From positions 808,501 to 872,500 of the forward strand of contig NZ_CP111079.1 in the NCBI RefSeq assembly GCF_026278245.1: a stretch of DNA of 64,000 nucleotides, in the 5' to 3' direction. The notes under the pieces are model-generated. The model was not told the DNA's origin and made no database searches. It saw nothing but the letters and a program-made list of their open reading frames with translations. The DNA comes from Pontibacter kalidii. GTDB taxonomy: Bacteria > Bacteroidota > Bacteroidia > Cytophagales > Hymenobacteraceae. Position numbers and translations under genes: made by a program. Below, piece after piece: positions 19,001-27,838 of this stretch (the stretch's first letter is position 1; each line of letters begins with the position of its first letter).

Positions 19001-19623
19001 TTTGTAGGACTCTCGATCTGTACTATGGGAGGCTGATTTGTCGGAGCAGTAACTCCTGTGGCTAACAGTTCCAGGTCAAAAGCAATATCAGAACTGGTCA
19101 GACTGGCCTGGTGAATCTCTACGGCAACGGTGTTAACTCCACTTCTAAAGGCGGAAGCCGTAATAGTAAAAGGGATCGGGGTAGCGCCGTCATCGCCACC
19201 GGAGGTTCCTGCTGCCAGCGTAGTGTAGGAAATCGTACCCGATGGCATGTTATTGCGGTATACTTCCACCCCATTTACATACACGATCACTCCGTCATCC
19301 CGGTTCACTTTGGCTTGGTAGGAAGAGAAAAGCGCAGCATCGGCAATGGTTATACTTTTCCGGAAATAGGTAGTGATGTATTTGCTGTTGGACTTGCCTC
19401 CGTAGCTGACTACCGTGGCGGCATCGCTTATGCCATAGCCGAGTTTGCCGTTGCCTGTTTTCCAAGTCGCATCATCAAAAGACACGTCTCGCCAGCTAGT
19501 GCCTTGGTTGGTACCGTTGTCGAGGTATTTCCAGGTAGATTTAAAGGGTATGACACTTGATTGTGCTGTTAATTTAAAGGAAATCAGCAGGACACAGGCT
19601 GCTAGGTAAATAAATTTGCTCAT
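16021..19623 (-). CDS. Large secreted multidomain protein with T9SS C-terminal sorting domain
   Basis: A 1200-residue exported protein. It has a signal peptide (about 1-20) and a galactose-binding-like N-terminal domain (to about 190). Ig-like domains follow (PPIVQIESPTNN..., TAPAVLSINRQSP...), then a BNR-like propeller (about 440-800), a fibronectin-III domain (PVLASPTNGATGVESAPTLGW...), and a LamG/concanavalin-type domain (LVGHWKMEEASGTTLLDAS...). The last 80 residues are a type A sorting domain (VFPNPYQTQATITFSL...VGMYIIRLQTNQGTKSIKLLLSN), which sends cargo out through the type IX system. The lectin-like domains and EPS context suggest binding or processing of polysaccharide, but no catalytic motif is evident. 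It ends 35 bp from the convergent plus-strand gene. Confidence 0.85.
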   Translation of the reverse strand: MSKFIYLAACVLLISFKLTAQSSVIPFKSTWKYLDNGTNQGTSWRDVSFDDATWKTGNGKLGYGISDAATVVSYGGKSNSKYITTYFRKSITIADAALFSSYQAKVNRDDGVIVYVNGVEVYRNNMPSGTISYTTLAAGTSGGDDGATPIPFTITASAFRSGVNTVAVEIHQASLTSSDIAFDLELLATGVTAPTNQPPIVQIESPTNNTSYTLGQDVQITASASDPEGSLAKVEFFANDTKVGEDASSPYSISWNPTSVGTYQLSAKATDGAGASTPSTGISVTITSATPVDQTAPAVLSINRQSPTTSITEATNITFRTTFSEPVTGVDRGDFNLTEVSGSVTGILSPDAVAAVGTAGSTYDVTVNSVSGNGVLRLDLKSNETGIADTAGNAISSGYTAGQTYTIEQDLTGEEPTDPAPPQAKGFASLVRLNPVPISTSTGEKPQSKVWTYDGKHWAVLPNSSGTYLWRLDGTSWTNVLKLSSRTTTKADCKLVNNIAHILLYQGPSSQMASVEYVPSLGTYKLWSRRTSTVGLSLDTGVETATIDIDSEGRMWVASAGVSDVNVRWSDAPYSNWSAPVTIATGVKDDDICAVIALPKSKKIGVLWSNQNTKRFGFKTHSDGAAPSDWSADEAPAANEALEVGNGMADDHMNMAVGSDGTLYCAVKTSYDINGYPKLILLVRRLSGNWDPLYEVSPNGTRPIVILNETNSKFRIVYSSQEYGGDILYRESSTSNILLSTQLTLIKGGTYDNSTSTKANFNTDVVILASSSTEAVGVLASDGTIESVPSVPVLASPTNGATGVESAPTLGWNSASGATSYQVQVSSVADFSSVIFDDGTTNTSVDISGLAFNTSYFWRVKGINADGSSSWSSAWSFKTSSAPTNTLVGHWKMEEASGTTLLDASEYKNHATTVGNPTWTGGVVGQALQLNGSSQYATVPDNTSLDITGSITLAAWIKPEKVATQYLLKKATQSGTNGYELSLSNAGKVFFRFNQASSGDMYRQNSVASYPTDGTTWMHVAATYDGTVINIYINGKLNSYKTLSAPSSINVNALALGIGAQSDGGSKFQGAIDDARVYNTALSASQIMELTTVSPSMLASASSASFVILPEEGVQGKLAVFPNPYQTQATITFSLVKDGDYVLMLNDSKGMQIAELKRGRAIAGEQYQTIIDRATLSVGMYIIRLQTNQGTKSIKLLLSN

Positions 19624-19943
19624 GTTGTTGTCAAATAAGGTGAGCAGAAATTAAAGATCTGTAACTGTATAAACCGTCCGGAGCCACATGCACACCTTAC
19701 CACTTCCTTATAGTTCAGGTAGTAAAAAGCGAGTGATGTGTAATTGGAAAGTTACTTTGTCGGTATAGTATTCCAGCAGACGAAGAGGTAATGGATAACG
19801 GGAAGTATAAGAATATCACAAATTATACCTGTTTATACTTTAGCAGTTACTTGGCTAGTTGCTTTGAAGAATTTGCACCATAAGTAAGCGGGCCGCTATA
19901 ACATGAAGAGCTATGCCTGGGCTGGAAGTATGGTAAGGACGGA
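19624..19943. other. Intergenic region upstream of the T9SS protein gene
   Basis: 320 bp separating the T9SS protein gene from the upstream glycosyltransferase gene on the same strand. It contains two copies of the dispersed motif, GGGAAGTATAAG near 19801 and TTTATACTTTAG near 19832, with no gene. A promoter for the T9SS gene is expected here but I cannot place it. Confidence 0.5.
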
Positions 19944-21086
19944 TTATGAAGTACGAATAAGCTCCTTTTCATTGACACCTTTCTTGAATGCACCAGCCAT
20001 TACATCCTTAAAAAATTGTTCGTATTCGTCAGTTATTTTCGTCCAGGTATAATCTTCTAGTATTCTGTTGATTGCCTTCGTACTGAAGGTTGACCTCACG
20101 TAAGGGTTGTCTACAAGAAATTGCATCTTCTCGGCAAGATCCTCTGATGATCTTTGATACATAATTCCTGCATCTTTTATTACTTCAGCATTGAAAGGCA
20201 CGTCTAATGCCAAAACTGTATTACCATATCCCAAGGCCTTTAACAGAGCTGGATTGGTGCCTCCAACTTCATTTCCATGGACGTAGGCATAACAGTGACA
20301 ATGCAGCTCTTTGATGTGCCCTTCTTTGTATACAGGACCTAAAAAACGGATCCTTTTATCTGTTGTTTTTTCTAGGTTTTTAATAAAGCTGCTTTTGTAA
20401 TTAGCACCACCCGCAATCACCAGTTGTTTGTCTGTCTTTACTTTTTCAAAAGCTTTTACCGTTAAATCAGCATTGTTTTCTGGCTCTAGTCGACTCGCAA
20501 CAAAAAAGTAGCTGCCTGGTTCTAACCCATATTCTTGTAGTATCTCAGGCCTTGTAGACTGTTCTATCTGGGCACCATAAGCGATAAATGTAGAATCTGT
20601 TTTATACCTTTCAAGATAGTAGTCTCTGATACCCATTGAGTCTGAAATTACCCTGTCTGAAAAAATAGTAGACAGCCTTTCCGCAAACTGATAATAATTA
20701 CGACCAAACCAACCCCATTTTTTTCGCCTCCACTCCAGCCCATCAACATTAATTACTACCCTTTTCCCTAAGAGCCAAGGTATGATGCAAATGGGACTGT
20801 TGGCGGTATTCATTACATAGATAATATCTACTTTCTGGGCTAATACATGAAACATTGAAAGCAATGTATTTGAAAATGTCTCAGTGACTTTCCCTTTCAA
20901 TCTCGGGATGTGATAAATTCTGACGCCTTTGTAATAATTTTCCTGATCATTGTAGTTTCCCTTTCTACCATATACCAAAACTTCATGGCCTCTTCTGGCT
21001 AATTCCACACTTATTTCCTCAGCACAGGTCTCAAATCCTCCGTAATTGGCTGGGACACCTCTGGTACCTAATATTGCTATTTTCAT
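19944..21086 (-). CDS. Glycosyltransferase, DUF1972/GT4 (rhamnosyltransferase-like)
   Basis: A 380-residue GT-B glycosyltransferase. The first 190 residues match DUF1972 (MKIAILGTRGVPANYGGFET), found in Cps2T-type beta-1,4-rhamnosyltransferases. The second half is a GT4 donor-binding domain (FFVASRLEPENNADLTVKAF, VHGNEVGGTNPALLKALGYGN). It would add one sugar to the lipid-linked EPS repeat on the cytoplasmic side. It lies 6 bp downstream of the epimerase gene, so they are cotranscribed. Linkage and donor sugar cannot be read from sequence. Confidence 0.88.
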   Translation of the reverse strand: MKIAILGTRGVPANYGGFETCAEEISVELARRGHEVLVYGRKGNYNDQENYYKGVRIYHIPRLKGKVTETFSNTLLSMFHVLAQKVDIIYVMNTANSPICIIPWLLGKRVVINVDGLEWRRKKWGWFGRNYYQFAERLSTIFSDRVISDSMGIRDYYLERYKTDSTFIAYGAQIEQSTRPEILQEYGLEPGSYFFVASRLEPENNADLTVKAFEKVKTDKQLVIAGGANYKSSFIKNLEKTTDKRIRFLGPVYKEGHIKELHCHCYAYVHGNEVGGTNPALLKALGYGNTVLALDVPFNAEVIKDAGIMYQRSSEDLAEKMQFLVDNPYVRSTFSTKAINRILEDYTWTKITDEYEQFFKDVMAGAFKKGVNEKELIRTS

Positions 21087-21092
21087 AATTTT

Positions 21093-22133
21093 CTACTTTA
21101 AAATGTTGTTATCTGAGGAAACAATGTTAGCAGGTTCCTGATCACTAACCCATACCGATGGAAGCTTTTCCAAAATTTCGATTTCATGAAAGGGTTTGGT
21201 TTTACGAGCTCCATGTTGATTTACCCAATCAGCCATTCGAGCCACCCCTTCCCTTAATGTTGTATAGTTTGTAATGTGGAAGACTTCTTTAGCTTTGGTA
21301 TGGTCTGAATAGGCATGGAGCACTTCGTTTCGGGGAGGTAGATGCTCTATCGCTACTTCCTTTCCCATTATCTCCATGATGGTAGTAGCTAGCTCATTGA
21401 CTGAATAGTCCTGATCGGCACCGATGTTAAAAGTCTGACCGTACGCTTCTGGAACGTTAACCGAATTGGCTATGTAAGGAGCTACATCCCCTATGTAACT
21501 AAAAGCACGGGTTTGAGATCCATCTCCAAAAACTGTCAGAGGTTTGTTCTGAAGTATCTGGTTCATGAAAATGCCCAGAACGTTTCGATAGCGATCCGCA
21601 ATGTTCTGATACTCTCCATAAACATTGTGTGGCCTGAAGATAATGTAGTCCAGACCAAACATGCTGTGTGCAGATTTTAAGTCCTGTTCCACTGCAAATT
21701 TTGATATACCATAGGGATCCTCTGGTGCAGGTACCATGTCTTCACTCATCGGGAGCTGTCCGGCACCATAAACAGCTATAGAAGATGTAAAAACAAAGCA
21801 TTTAACCTTTGCTTTAATGGATTCATTGATCAGGTTGATGCTACCAATGAGGTTATTAGTATAGTTGAACCTCCTGATAAAATGACTCAATCCTTCAGCG
21901 GCATAGGCTGCCAAGTGATAAACATAATCAATCCGGTTATCAGCAAAAATCTTTTGGACCAGCTCATGATCGGTTATAGATCCAAGTATAAATTCAGCCT
22001 TGGGGTTGATGTTGTCTTCATAGCCACCACTTAAATCATCAACAACAATTACCCGATGACCAAGGCCGATTAATTCATTTGTTACGTGGCCGCCAATAAA
22101 GCCAGCGCCACCAGTTACTAAGGAAGTTACCAT
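21093..22133 (-). CDS. NAD-dependent epimerase/dehydratase (extended SDR)
   Basis: A 346-residue extended short-chain dehydrogenase. It has the NAD-binding TGGAGFIGGHV motif near the N-terminus, the FTSSIAVYG segment, and the active-site YGISK (Tyr-x-x-x-Lys). The FRPHNVYGEYQN segment is typical of UDP-glucose 4-epimerase and related sugar-nucleotide enzymes. It probably makes a UDP-sugar precursor for the EPS. It is followed closely by the DUF1972 glycosyltransferase and preceded by a 400-bp gap that may hold gene debris. Confidence 0.88.
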   Translation of the reverse strand: MVTSLVTGGAGFIGGHVTNELIGLGHRVIVVDDLSGGYEDNINPKAEFILGSITDHELVQKIFADNRIDYVYHLAAYAAEGLSHFIRRFNYTNNLIGSINLINESIKAKVKCFVFTSSIAVYGAGQLPMSEDMVPAPEDPYGISKFAVEQDLKSAHSMFGLDYIIFRPHNVYGEYQNIADRYRNVLGIFMNQILQNKPLTVFGDGSQTRAFSYIGDVAPYIANSVNVPEAYGQTFNIGADQDYSVNELATTIMEIMGKEVAIEHLPPRNEVLHAYSDHTKAKEVFHITNYTTLREGVARMADWVNQHGARKTKPFHEIEILEKLPSVWVSDQEPANIVSSDNNILK

Positions 22134-22533
22134 AGGATGTTTGTTTTAATTATGATTGATATGTTAGGATCAAGGTAGTACTTGGCAAGAGGCAGGCTGC
22201 CAGCTTTGATGATAGTAAAGGCATTGATTTTGATGACAGTATTTTTCCGGATGGCCAGGAAAGCTATGACGGAGAACAGTGGGTTAAATAATCCGACCCT
22301 GTTGCCCTAGAAAGATAATAGCTGGATAACATTCCACTCATAGTTGTGCAGGCTTAAAAAGGGATACAGGTCTTCAATGGCATCCAACTTTCCCAGCATT
22401 GTAGGAGCAGCGTATAGCTGCAACGACTGTAGGCTCCAGTTCTGGCTCATTGAAACTAGAAGGACGTAATCAAGTTTAGCAACTTGCAGGCTGCTGGTAG
22501 CCCAAGGCGATCGAGTGTTTCTGTGATCGCTTG
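22134..22533 (-). pseudogene. Possible gene remnant in a 400-bp intergenic gap
   Basis: On the minus strand one frame stays open from 22533 to the next gene except for a single in-frame TAG at 22308-22310. The conceptual product is protein-like, for example LQVAKLDYVLLVSMSQNWS and, beyond the stop, GLFNPLFSVIAFLAIRKN. About six stops would be expected by chance over this length. I recognise no family, and the frame could still be accidental. Confidence 0.3.
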
Positions 22534-23658
22534 CTAATAAGTAACTGTGATTTCCTGACCGGTTCGAATGTTAGCACTATTCAATACATGCTCATAGGCA
22601 CGCAGGGTTTGTCTGGCTGTTTTCTCCCAGGTATAATGCTGCAGAACGTGTGCCTGTAATTGACTGTTACGAGGTGCTTCTAACGCCCTTATAACAGCCC
22701 TTTTTATAGATCCTACATCGTCGGGTTCGCAGTAGAATGCCATGTTCCCAAAATATTCTTTGGTGTCGCCCTTTTCTGTGATCACGACATTGCATCCCAT
22801 TGCAGCAGCTTCCAGGGAGCTTAAGCCGGTCGTTTCGAACCAACTGGGTAACGCATGAACCTTTGCGGCCTTGTAGATACTTGCCAGTTTTGTATGATCA
22901 ATATGTTCAATGAATTGGATGTTAGATGCTGTGGCCCCCAATCTTCTGCATTCATTATAGTAGGCTTGCTGATTTAAAGCAGGCTTCCCAATTATTACAA
23001 GTGGGATAGCAGTATCTAGCAGGGCCTTTATCAAATTCAACTGATTCTTCAAACCCTCAATTCTGCCGACACATAGGACATGGTTATCATAAGCTAAATT
23101 TCTTTTAACTGAAGCGCTGAAAACCTGATGATCTATTGCATTGACTACTTTTAGATAGGGAGGCCTCAGAGTAGTACAATTACTTAAGCGCCTGTACTCG
23201 CTATGGGAATTGGGCAGAAGTAATTCGGAGCGCCTAAGAATGTACTCAATAGATTTATTTTGTCCATGCAGTAAAAAGTATAAGGATTTAATCTTATCTC
23301 CCTTAACAAAATACCTGGCAACAGCTTTCAGATATTCAATTTGCCCTTTGGATAAAAGTCGGAAAAGCAATCCCGATAGCCCTTTCCTTGCCTGTTTATC
23401 GAATTCCGAATAATCGACAAAGATTGTAGAAATGACAAATGGCAAGCCACTGCTTAAATGGGGTAAAATATCATCTGGTCTGATCAGGTTGAAAAAGTGT
23501 ATTAACCTGTACTTGGTGTAATCTATCGTCTCATCGGCTAAAGCAATGGCAACTTCTACACCCAAAAGCCTCAGATACTTCGCTGTCATCTCAATCTGGG
23601 TCGTATCTCCACCCGGAGATTTGTAAAGGGTGGATCGGGCGATCATCAGAATTGCCAT
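22534..23658 (-). CDS. Glycosyltransferase family 4
   Basis: A 374-residue GT-B glycosyltransferase. The N-terminal acceptor half includes ARSTLYKSPGGDTTQIEM. The donor half has VLCVGRIEGLKNQLNLIKAL, then HALPSWFETTGLSSLEAAAMGCNVVITEKG, the usual GT4 pattern with the E-x7-E-type motif. The C-terminus has HYTWEKTARQTLRAYE, typical of the family. It probably adds one sugar to the EPS repeat. It is followed by the 400-bp gap and preceded 63 bp upstream by the GH99-like gene. Confidence 0.9.
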   Translation of the reverse strand: MAILMIARSTLYKSPGGDTTQIEMTAKYLRLLGVEVAIALADETIDYTKYRLIHFFNLIRPDDILPHLSSGLPFVISTIFVDYSEFDKQARKGLSGLLFRLLSKGQIEYLKAVARYFVKGDKIKSLYFLLHGQNKSIEYILRRSELLLPNSHSEYRRLSNCTTLRPPYLKVVNAIDHQVFSASVKRNLAYDNHVLCVGRIEGLKNQLNLIKALLDTAIPLVIIGKPALNQQAYYNECRRLGATASNIQFIEHIDHTKLASIYKAAKVHALPSWFETTGLSSLEAAAMGCNVVITEKGDTKEYFGNMAFYCEPDDVGSIKRAVIRALEAPRNSQLQAHVLQHYTWEKTARQTLRAYEHVLNSANIRTGQEITVTY

Positions 23659-23721
23659 AGAACTGATCTTTATTTGTTTTTCAGGTAATGGGACCTAATG
23701 CTCAAAGAGGCAAAAAACGAA

Positions 23722-24789
23722 TTACTCCGTCAGCGCTTTTTTAACCCCATCCAACAAATTATCTTCTGAATTTTTAGAAGGTGTTAACCAAGCACCTTCT
23801 CCATATTCATTCCATGCATAAAGCAAGCCTATCGGATCTTTTGTTGTTTGTTCTTTATTCTCTTTTATCCATGCTGTCAATGATTTAGTTGACTTGTAGA
23901 CAGAGTTAGATGAAAAACCTGTGTAATAACGCTTGGTGTGATATTCAGCAGAGTCAGCCCATGGGCGGGCATCCCAGTTAAGCGTTGAGGCAGGTACATA
24001 AGGAAGTTTACTCAATTGAGCAACTCTGTCCCAAATTCTCTTTTCTGATACAATTAAACTATCAATCGGAGTCTGGCGGCTTTCTCCTTCATTGAAACCA
24101 ACACTGGGATAATTGTAAGCAGTTATGATATCAAAGCCACAGGCTTCAGCCTTAGCGATGCCTTTTGTAGAAGGAGAAGCGCACACAGCTATTACAACTC
24201 CTTTTAGACCCTCTTTCTGAGCTTTCTTTCGCAGCAAGTCAAAAGCTTCCTTTACATGTTCAGCACTATTAAACCTTTCGATTAGAGAGCTAACCTCGAA
24301 GAAAATTAGCAGGGGCTTTCCATCTACAGTCATGTACGAATCACCCTTGAAAAGCTTTATCCATTCTGTGGTCACTTTGTTCCAATCGTTGGGCCCTATT
24401 TCATTATGAGGATGGTTAGCAACCATCAGGCAATACTTTAAGCGCTCGCGGTTTGGTGAGTTCAGGTATACTTTAATAATGGGGTTGGATTCTTCCAGTG
24501 GCTTTCGCTTGTTGTAATACCAGCAAAAACTAAAAAAGGTCAAACCTGCATTGGCTGCTTCGTTTATTTGTGCATCCATAATTTCCTGAGTGTTAGTAAC
24601 CCATCCCCAAATAGGCTCTCTTTCAGGAAAAGAATCAACAAGGTATTGGGTTATATGGGTACTGTCGGGCCTCCAACCATTAAAATAATAGGCTCCTAAG
24701 GCGACAGGTTGCTCAGTAGCCGTTTTATGGTTCTGAAATGACAATAGTACAATTATGATAACCAGTAAAAGAAATGACAATTTATACAT
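23722..24789 (-). CDS. GH99-like (WbsX-type) protein, exported or membrane-anchored
   Basis: A 355-residue protein with an N-terminal hydrophobic segment (about 1-18), so it is exported or anchored. The body matches the WbsX / glycosyltransferase-WbsX family with a GH99-like barrel: LGAYYFNGW, FFSFCWYYNKRKPLEESNP, IKVYLNS, GKPLLIFFEVSSL and WNEYGEGAWLTPSK. GH99 enzymes are endo-acting mannosidases, and WbsX-like proteins recur in polysaccharide loci with poorly defined roles. EPS trimming or release is a reasonable guess. It lies between the Wzy gene and a GT4 gene. Confidence 0.78.
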   Translation of the reverse strand: MYKLSFLLLVIIIVLLSFQNHKTATEQPVALGAYYFNGWRPDSTHITQYLVDSFPEREPIWGWVTNTQEIMDAQINEAANAGLTFFSFCWYYNKRKPLEESNPIIKVYLNSPNRERLKYCLMVANHPHNEIGPNDWNKVTTEWIKLFKGDSYMTVDGKPLLIFFEVSSLIERFNSAEHVKEAFDLLRKKAQKEGLKGVVIAVCASPSTKGIAKAEACGFDIITAYNYPSVGFNEGESRQTPIDSLIVSEKRIWDRVAQLSKLPYVPASTLNWDARPWADSAEYHTKRYYTGFSSNSVYKSTKSLTAWIKENKEQTTKDPIGLLYAWNEYGEGAWLTPSKNSEDNLLDGVKKALTE

Positions 24790-24880
24790 TGGAGTTTCTA
24801 TTTAATACATGGGTAAAGGAGATATCACTTCAGCGAAATACACTGGCAAAAGTGGAGTACCTGATGCAGGCCTAAGGAAG

Positions 24881-26212
24881 TTACCCTCTTACTGTAGAGT
24901 ATACATGTTTCTTATGTGAACTTGTATGCAAGGAATTGATTGAGCCTGAAAGCTCCTTTCTCTTAATAATTCCTATAAACAGTCCCATGATAATGGATAT
25001 ATAGGCACTACCTTGACTAAAAAGTCCTGTCATAGTAAACGTATTTAGAATGAGTACAACACTTATCCCGGAAAGCATCTGGTAATAGTAGTAAAGTTCT
25101 ACATCTTGATTAGCATGCTCATCAATTTTAGAGAAGCCAACTTTGTAAATAAAGACTAAGTAAAATAGTAAGCCTAAGATTCCGCTCTTCACTAGTAAGG
25201 CTACATATCCATTATGTATGATGGGTACCTTCTCATATTCTTTTCCCGCTAATCTCATTCTAAGTTCTAAATCAATTAATGCTCCGAAGCCATGACCAAA
25301 AAATTTCTTTAGGTCACTCGCCTTGTAAAACATCTTTAAACCTTGTGAGGCTTCATACCCTCTCCAGTTATCCCGAATATCAGCCAGGGGCGTGGCATAG
25401 TTATTTTTATCTTCCCAGAGTACTTCTTCAGGAGCCCTTTCAAATTTTTCAACCAAAGTGGTGACAAACCCCTGTGGTGGGAGTAAAGAAACGACAAAGC
25501 CAGAAGAGACAATGATGAGTGCTAAGAAGAGCACAGCATAGGGCAGACGTCTGTTTCTGCTCGAAATAAAGTACCGGATGTTAATTAGGTTGCTTAAGAA
25601 AAAAGTAAGTACGACAGATGTTAAGATCATTGTTCTGGAGAAGTACAGCAAAAAAGAAACAAGGATAACAGCAGCAAAAATCTTGTTAACCCCATAAAGA
25701 GAGGGAATCAGTTTTCGAAATTCCTTATTGAAAAGGCGGGCGAATAGAAAACTAACATAAATTGCTTCGCTCAGATTGGTCATGCCTGTTGCCTCCCGGT
25801 ATTTCTGAAGAGACTCAAAGTGACCAAAGTTGGCTGCCACCAGCCCGAGGTGAAGGATAGAGGATAAAACCACTACCAAAGAAAAGTACTGGAAAAAGGT
25901 ATCGGAGCTTTGGACATACTTGCTTAACAGCACACCACCAATTATATAGACGAGCACACCTGCAAACAGGAAAATATCCCGGTAAAAGTCTCTGTTCAAT
26001 TCTTGCAGATTCATTAAACCCGCTAGAAAACCAATTCCTATTAAAAGTGTAACTGGCCAGAGGAGTCTGAACAATTGCCCATACACTGCTGCTTTATCTT
26101 GTGGCAACAGCAGAAGCAATACCCCACAGATTATCAGGAAATTAAGCTCCTTGCTTACAAAATAGTCAAGACCTGCCAGTAGCAATGCAAGCACCAGTAA
26201 ACTTACCTTCAT
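24881..26212 (-). CDS. O-antigen/EPS polymerase (Wzy-like)
   Basis: A 443-residue integral membrane protein with about ten or more hydrophobic helices and one large periplasmic loop (about residues 250-330, FERAPEEVLWEDKN...HGFGALIDLELRMRLAGKE). HNGYVALLVKSGILGLLFYL after the loop is typical of Wzy/WaaL family polymerases and ligases. It would polymerise flipped repeat units in the periplasm. It is adjacent to the flippase gene. Sequence alone cannot separate polymerase from ligase; a polymerase fits an EPS locus with Wzx and Wzc. Confidence 0.82.
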   Translation of the reverse strand: MKVSLLVLALLLAGLDYFVSKELNFLIICGVLLLLLPQDKAAVYGQLFRLLWPVTLLIGIGFLAGLMNLQELNRDFYRDIFLFAGVLVYIIGGVLLSKYVQSSDTFFQYFSLVVVLSSILHLGLVAANFGHFESLQKYREATGMTNLSEAIYVSFLFARLFNKEFRKLIPSLYGVNKIFAAVILVSFLLYFSRTMILTSVVLTFFLSNLINIRYFISSRNRRLPYAVLFLALIIVSSGFVVSLLPPQGFVTTLVEKFERAPEEVLWEDKNNYATPLADIRDNWRGYEASQGLKMFYKASDLKKFFGHGFGALIDLELRMRLAGKEYEKVPIIHNGYVALLVKSGILGLLFYLVFIYKVGFSKIDEHANQDVELYYYYQMLSGISVVLILNTFTMTGLFSQGSAYISIIMGLFIGIIKRKELSGSINSLHTSSHKKHVYSTVRG

Positions 26213-26260
26213 ATCTGATGCACTTTTCGGAAAAAGGTGTGAAGAAGTAGTTAGGAATTG

Positions 26261-27796
26261 TTAACCCAGAAGCCCTTTTAGTCTCGGTTTATCCCCATAC
26301 TTTAAGAAGAAGAAAAATGCTATCGGTATAGCTGCTAAAGCAAAACTTAGGGTAAACTTTGTTAATAGCCTCAGCAATAAATTATCAATTGTAATTGGCA
26401 GCAGGCTTACCGCATAAAAGGCCATAAAGGCAAGTACGATCAGTACCAAATTTTCAAGCTCGTATGGGAAGATGTTATAGTAATATTTTACTTCGATCAC
26501 CTTTATTAGGTTGATCAAAGCCAGACTAAGACTAGACGCTGCGGCAACACCGAGCACTCCATAATATCTAAAGCCTATAAAGTTTAATACAATAGCTAAC
26601 ACGACGAATAATATGGAGTTTATTAAATCCACCTTCGCAAATTTGCCAATAACAAGTAGGCTCCCGTTAGGTCCTGTCAGAAACTGCAACAATTGCCCCC
26701 ATATCAGCACCCTTAAAATAGGTGTGCCAGAGGTAAACTCTTTACCAAAAAATAATAGAATATCCTCGGTGAAAATGATGAGGAACATAATGAAGGGGAG
26801 GGCGATCAACAAGGAGTTTCTGGTAGTAATTTTAAATTCTTTTTCCAATTCGCTAATCCTACCTAAAAAGATATAATTTGAAATTTTTGGAAGGAACCGG
26901 TTATAAACTACTGTCGAAAAAGATATAAGAATAACCAAGGTTGAAACAAGTCCATAAACCCCTAACGTCTCTAAAGAAACATATTTACTAAGGATTATTT
27001 TGTCTAGCTGAAGTACGATGTAGTAGTTCAGACTAGTGAAAAAGAAGGTATAGTTTTCTCTGCTAATTATAATGTTTTCTTTCTTAATGGCTAAATACTG
27101 TTTTATTTTTTTCCAGTCTATGATGAAGACATACAGCAGTAAAGAGAAGAAATAAGCAACTACTACACCAGCGATAATGATATTATCTCCTACAATACTT
27201 CTTACATTGAAGTAAAGAAGTAAGACGGTGCAGAAGCAGATGACTTTGTATACAATTTCTGATCTTATAGAACTTAACTCGGCTCTTTGGGTTGCAATCT
27301 GTACTTTTCCAAACAGGGTGAAAGCAGTGGATAAAACGGTTCCTGTCGCAACCAGAAGCCAGGTAGTTCTGGATATTTCTTTCGAAAAAAAACTAGACGT
27401 TAATACTTGGTGCGGCACTAAAAAAGCAAACAAAAGAAAAATAACGCTATTCAATGCAACCATGTGCATTAATTTGTCGAGTGTTGCTTTGAAAGTGTTT
27501 TGTTTCTTCTGAAGATACAAATAGCTCAGTTCTTTAATGATCAGTCTGTCATATCCCAGGAATAAAAGTATAGAAAAGAAGTTAGTCCATGTGAGGAAAA
27601 GGACATAAAGACCGTACTCCCTCACCCCGATAACTCTTGTAAATACTAGCTGCATGATAAAACCTAAGACAAGTCCTGTAGCCTTAACCGAGGAAAGTTT
27701 TAGGTCCTTTGTCGTACTGTCACCAGCTAGACCGTTAATTTCATGCTCATCTTTATGTTTCACTTCAAGAAAAATAGGGCGTTTTCCTACAGGCAT
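26261..27796 (-). CDS. Oligosaccharide flippase (Wzx-like)
   Basis: A 511-residue membrane protein with about 12-14 helices and the polysaccharide-biosynthesis flippase pattern (GLVLGFIMQLVFTRVIGVREYGLYV near the N-terminus, YKVICFCTVLLLYF in the middle, LRVLIWGQLLQFLTGPNGSLL later). It would move lipid-linked repeat units across the inner membrane. It lies between the decoration genes and the polymerase gene. The gene is clearly AT-rich compared with the flanking ilv genes. Confidence 0.9.
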   Translation of the reverse strand: MPVGKRPIFLEVKHKDEHEINGLAGDSTTKDLKLSSVKATGLVLGFIMQLVFTRVIGVREYGLYVLFLTWTNFFSILLFLGYDRLIIKELSYLYLQKKQNTFKATLDKLMHMVALNSVIFLLFAFLVPHQVLTSSFFSKEISRTTWLLVATGTVLSTAFTLFGKVQIATQRAELSSIRSEIVYKVICFCTVLLLYFNVRSIVGDNIIIAGVVVAYFFSLLLYVFIIDWKKIKQYLAIKKENIIISRENYTFFFTSLNYYIVLQLDKIILSKYVSLETLGVYGLVSTLVILISFSTVVYNRFLPKISNYIFLGRISELEKEFKITTRNSLLIALPFIMFLIIFTEDILLFFGKEFTSGTPILRVLIWGQLLQFLTGPNGSLLVIGKFAKVDLINSILFVVLAIVLNFIGFRYYGVLGVAAASSLSLALINLIKVIEVKYYYNIFPYELENLVLIVLAFMAFYAVSLLPITIDNLLLRLLTKFTLSFALAAIPIAFFFFLKYGDKPRLKGLLG

Positions 27797-27838
27797 TATA
27801 GCTGTTCTGTAAGACGTTGGGTATGGGGTTATACATTG

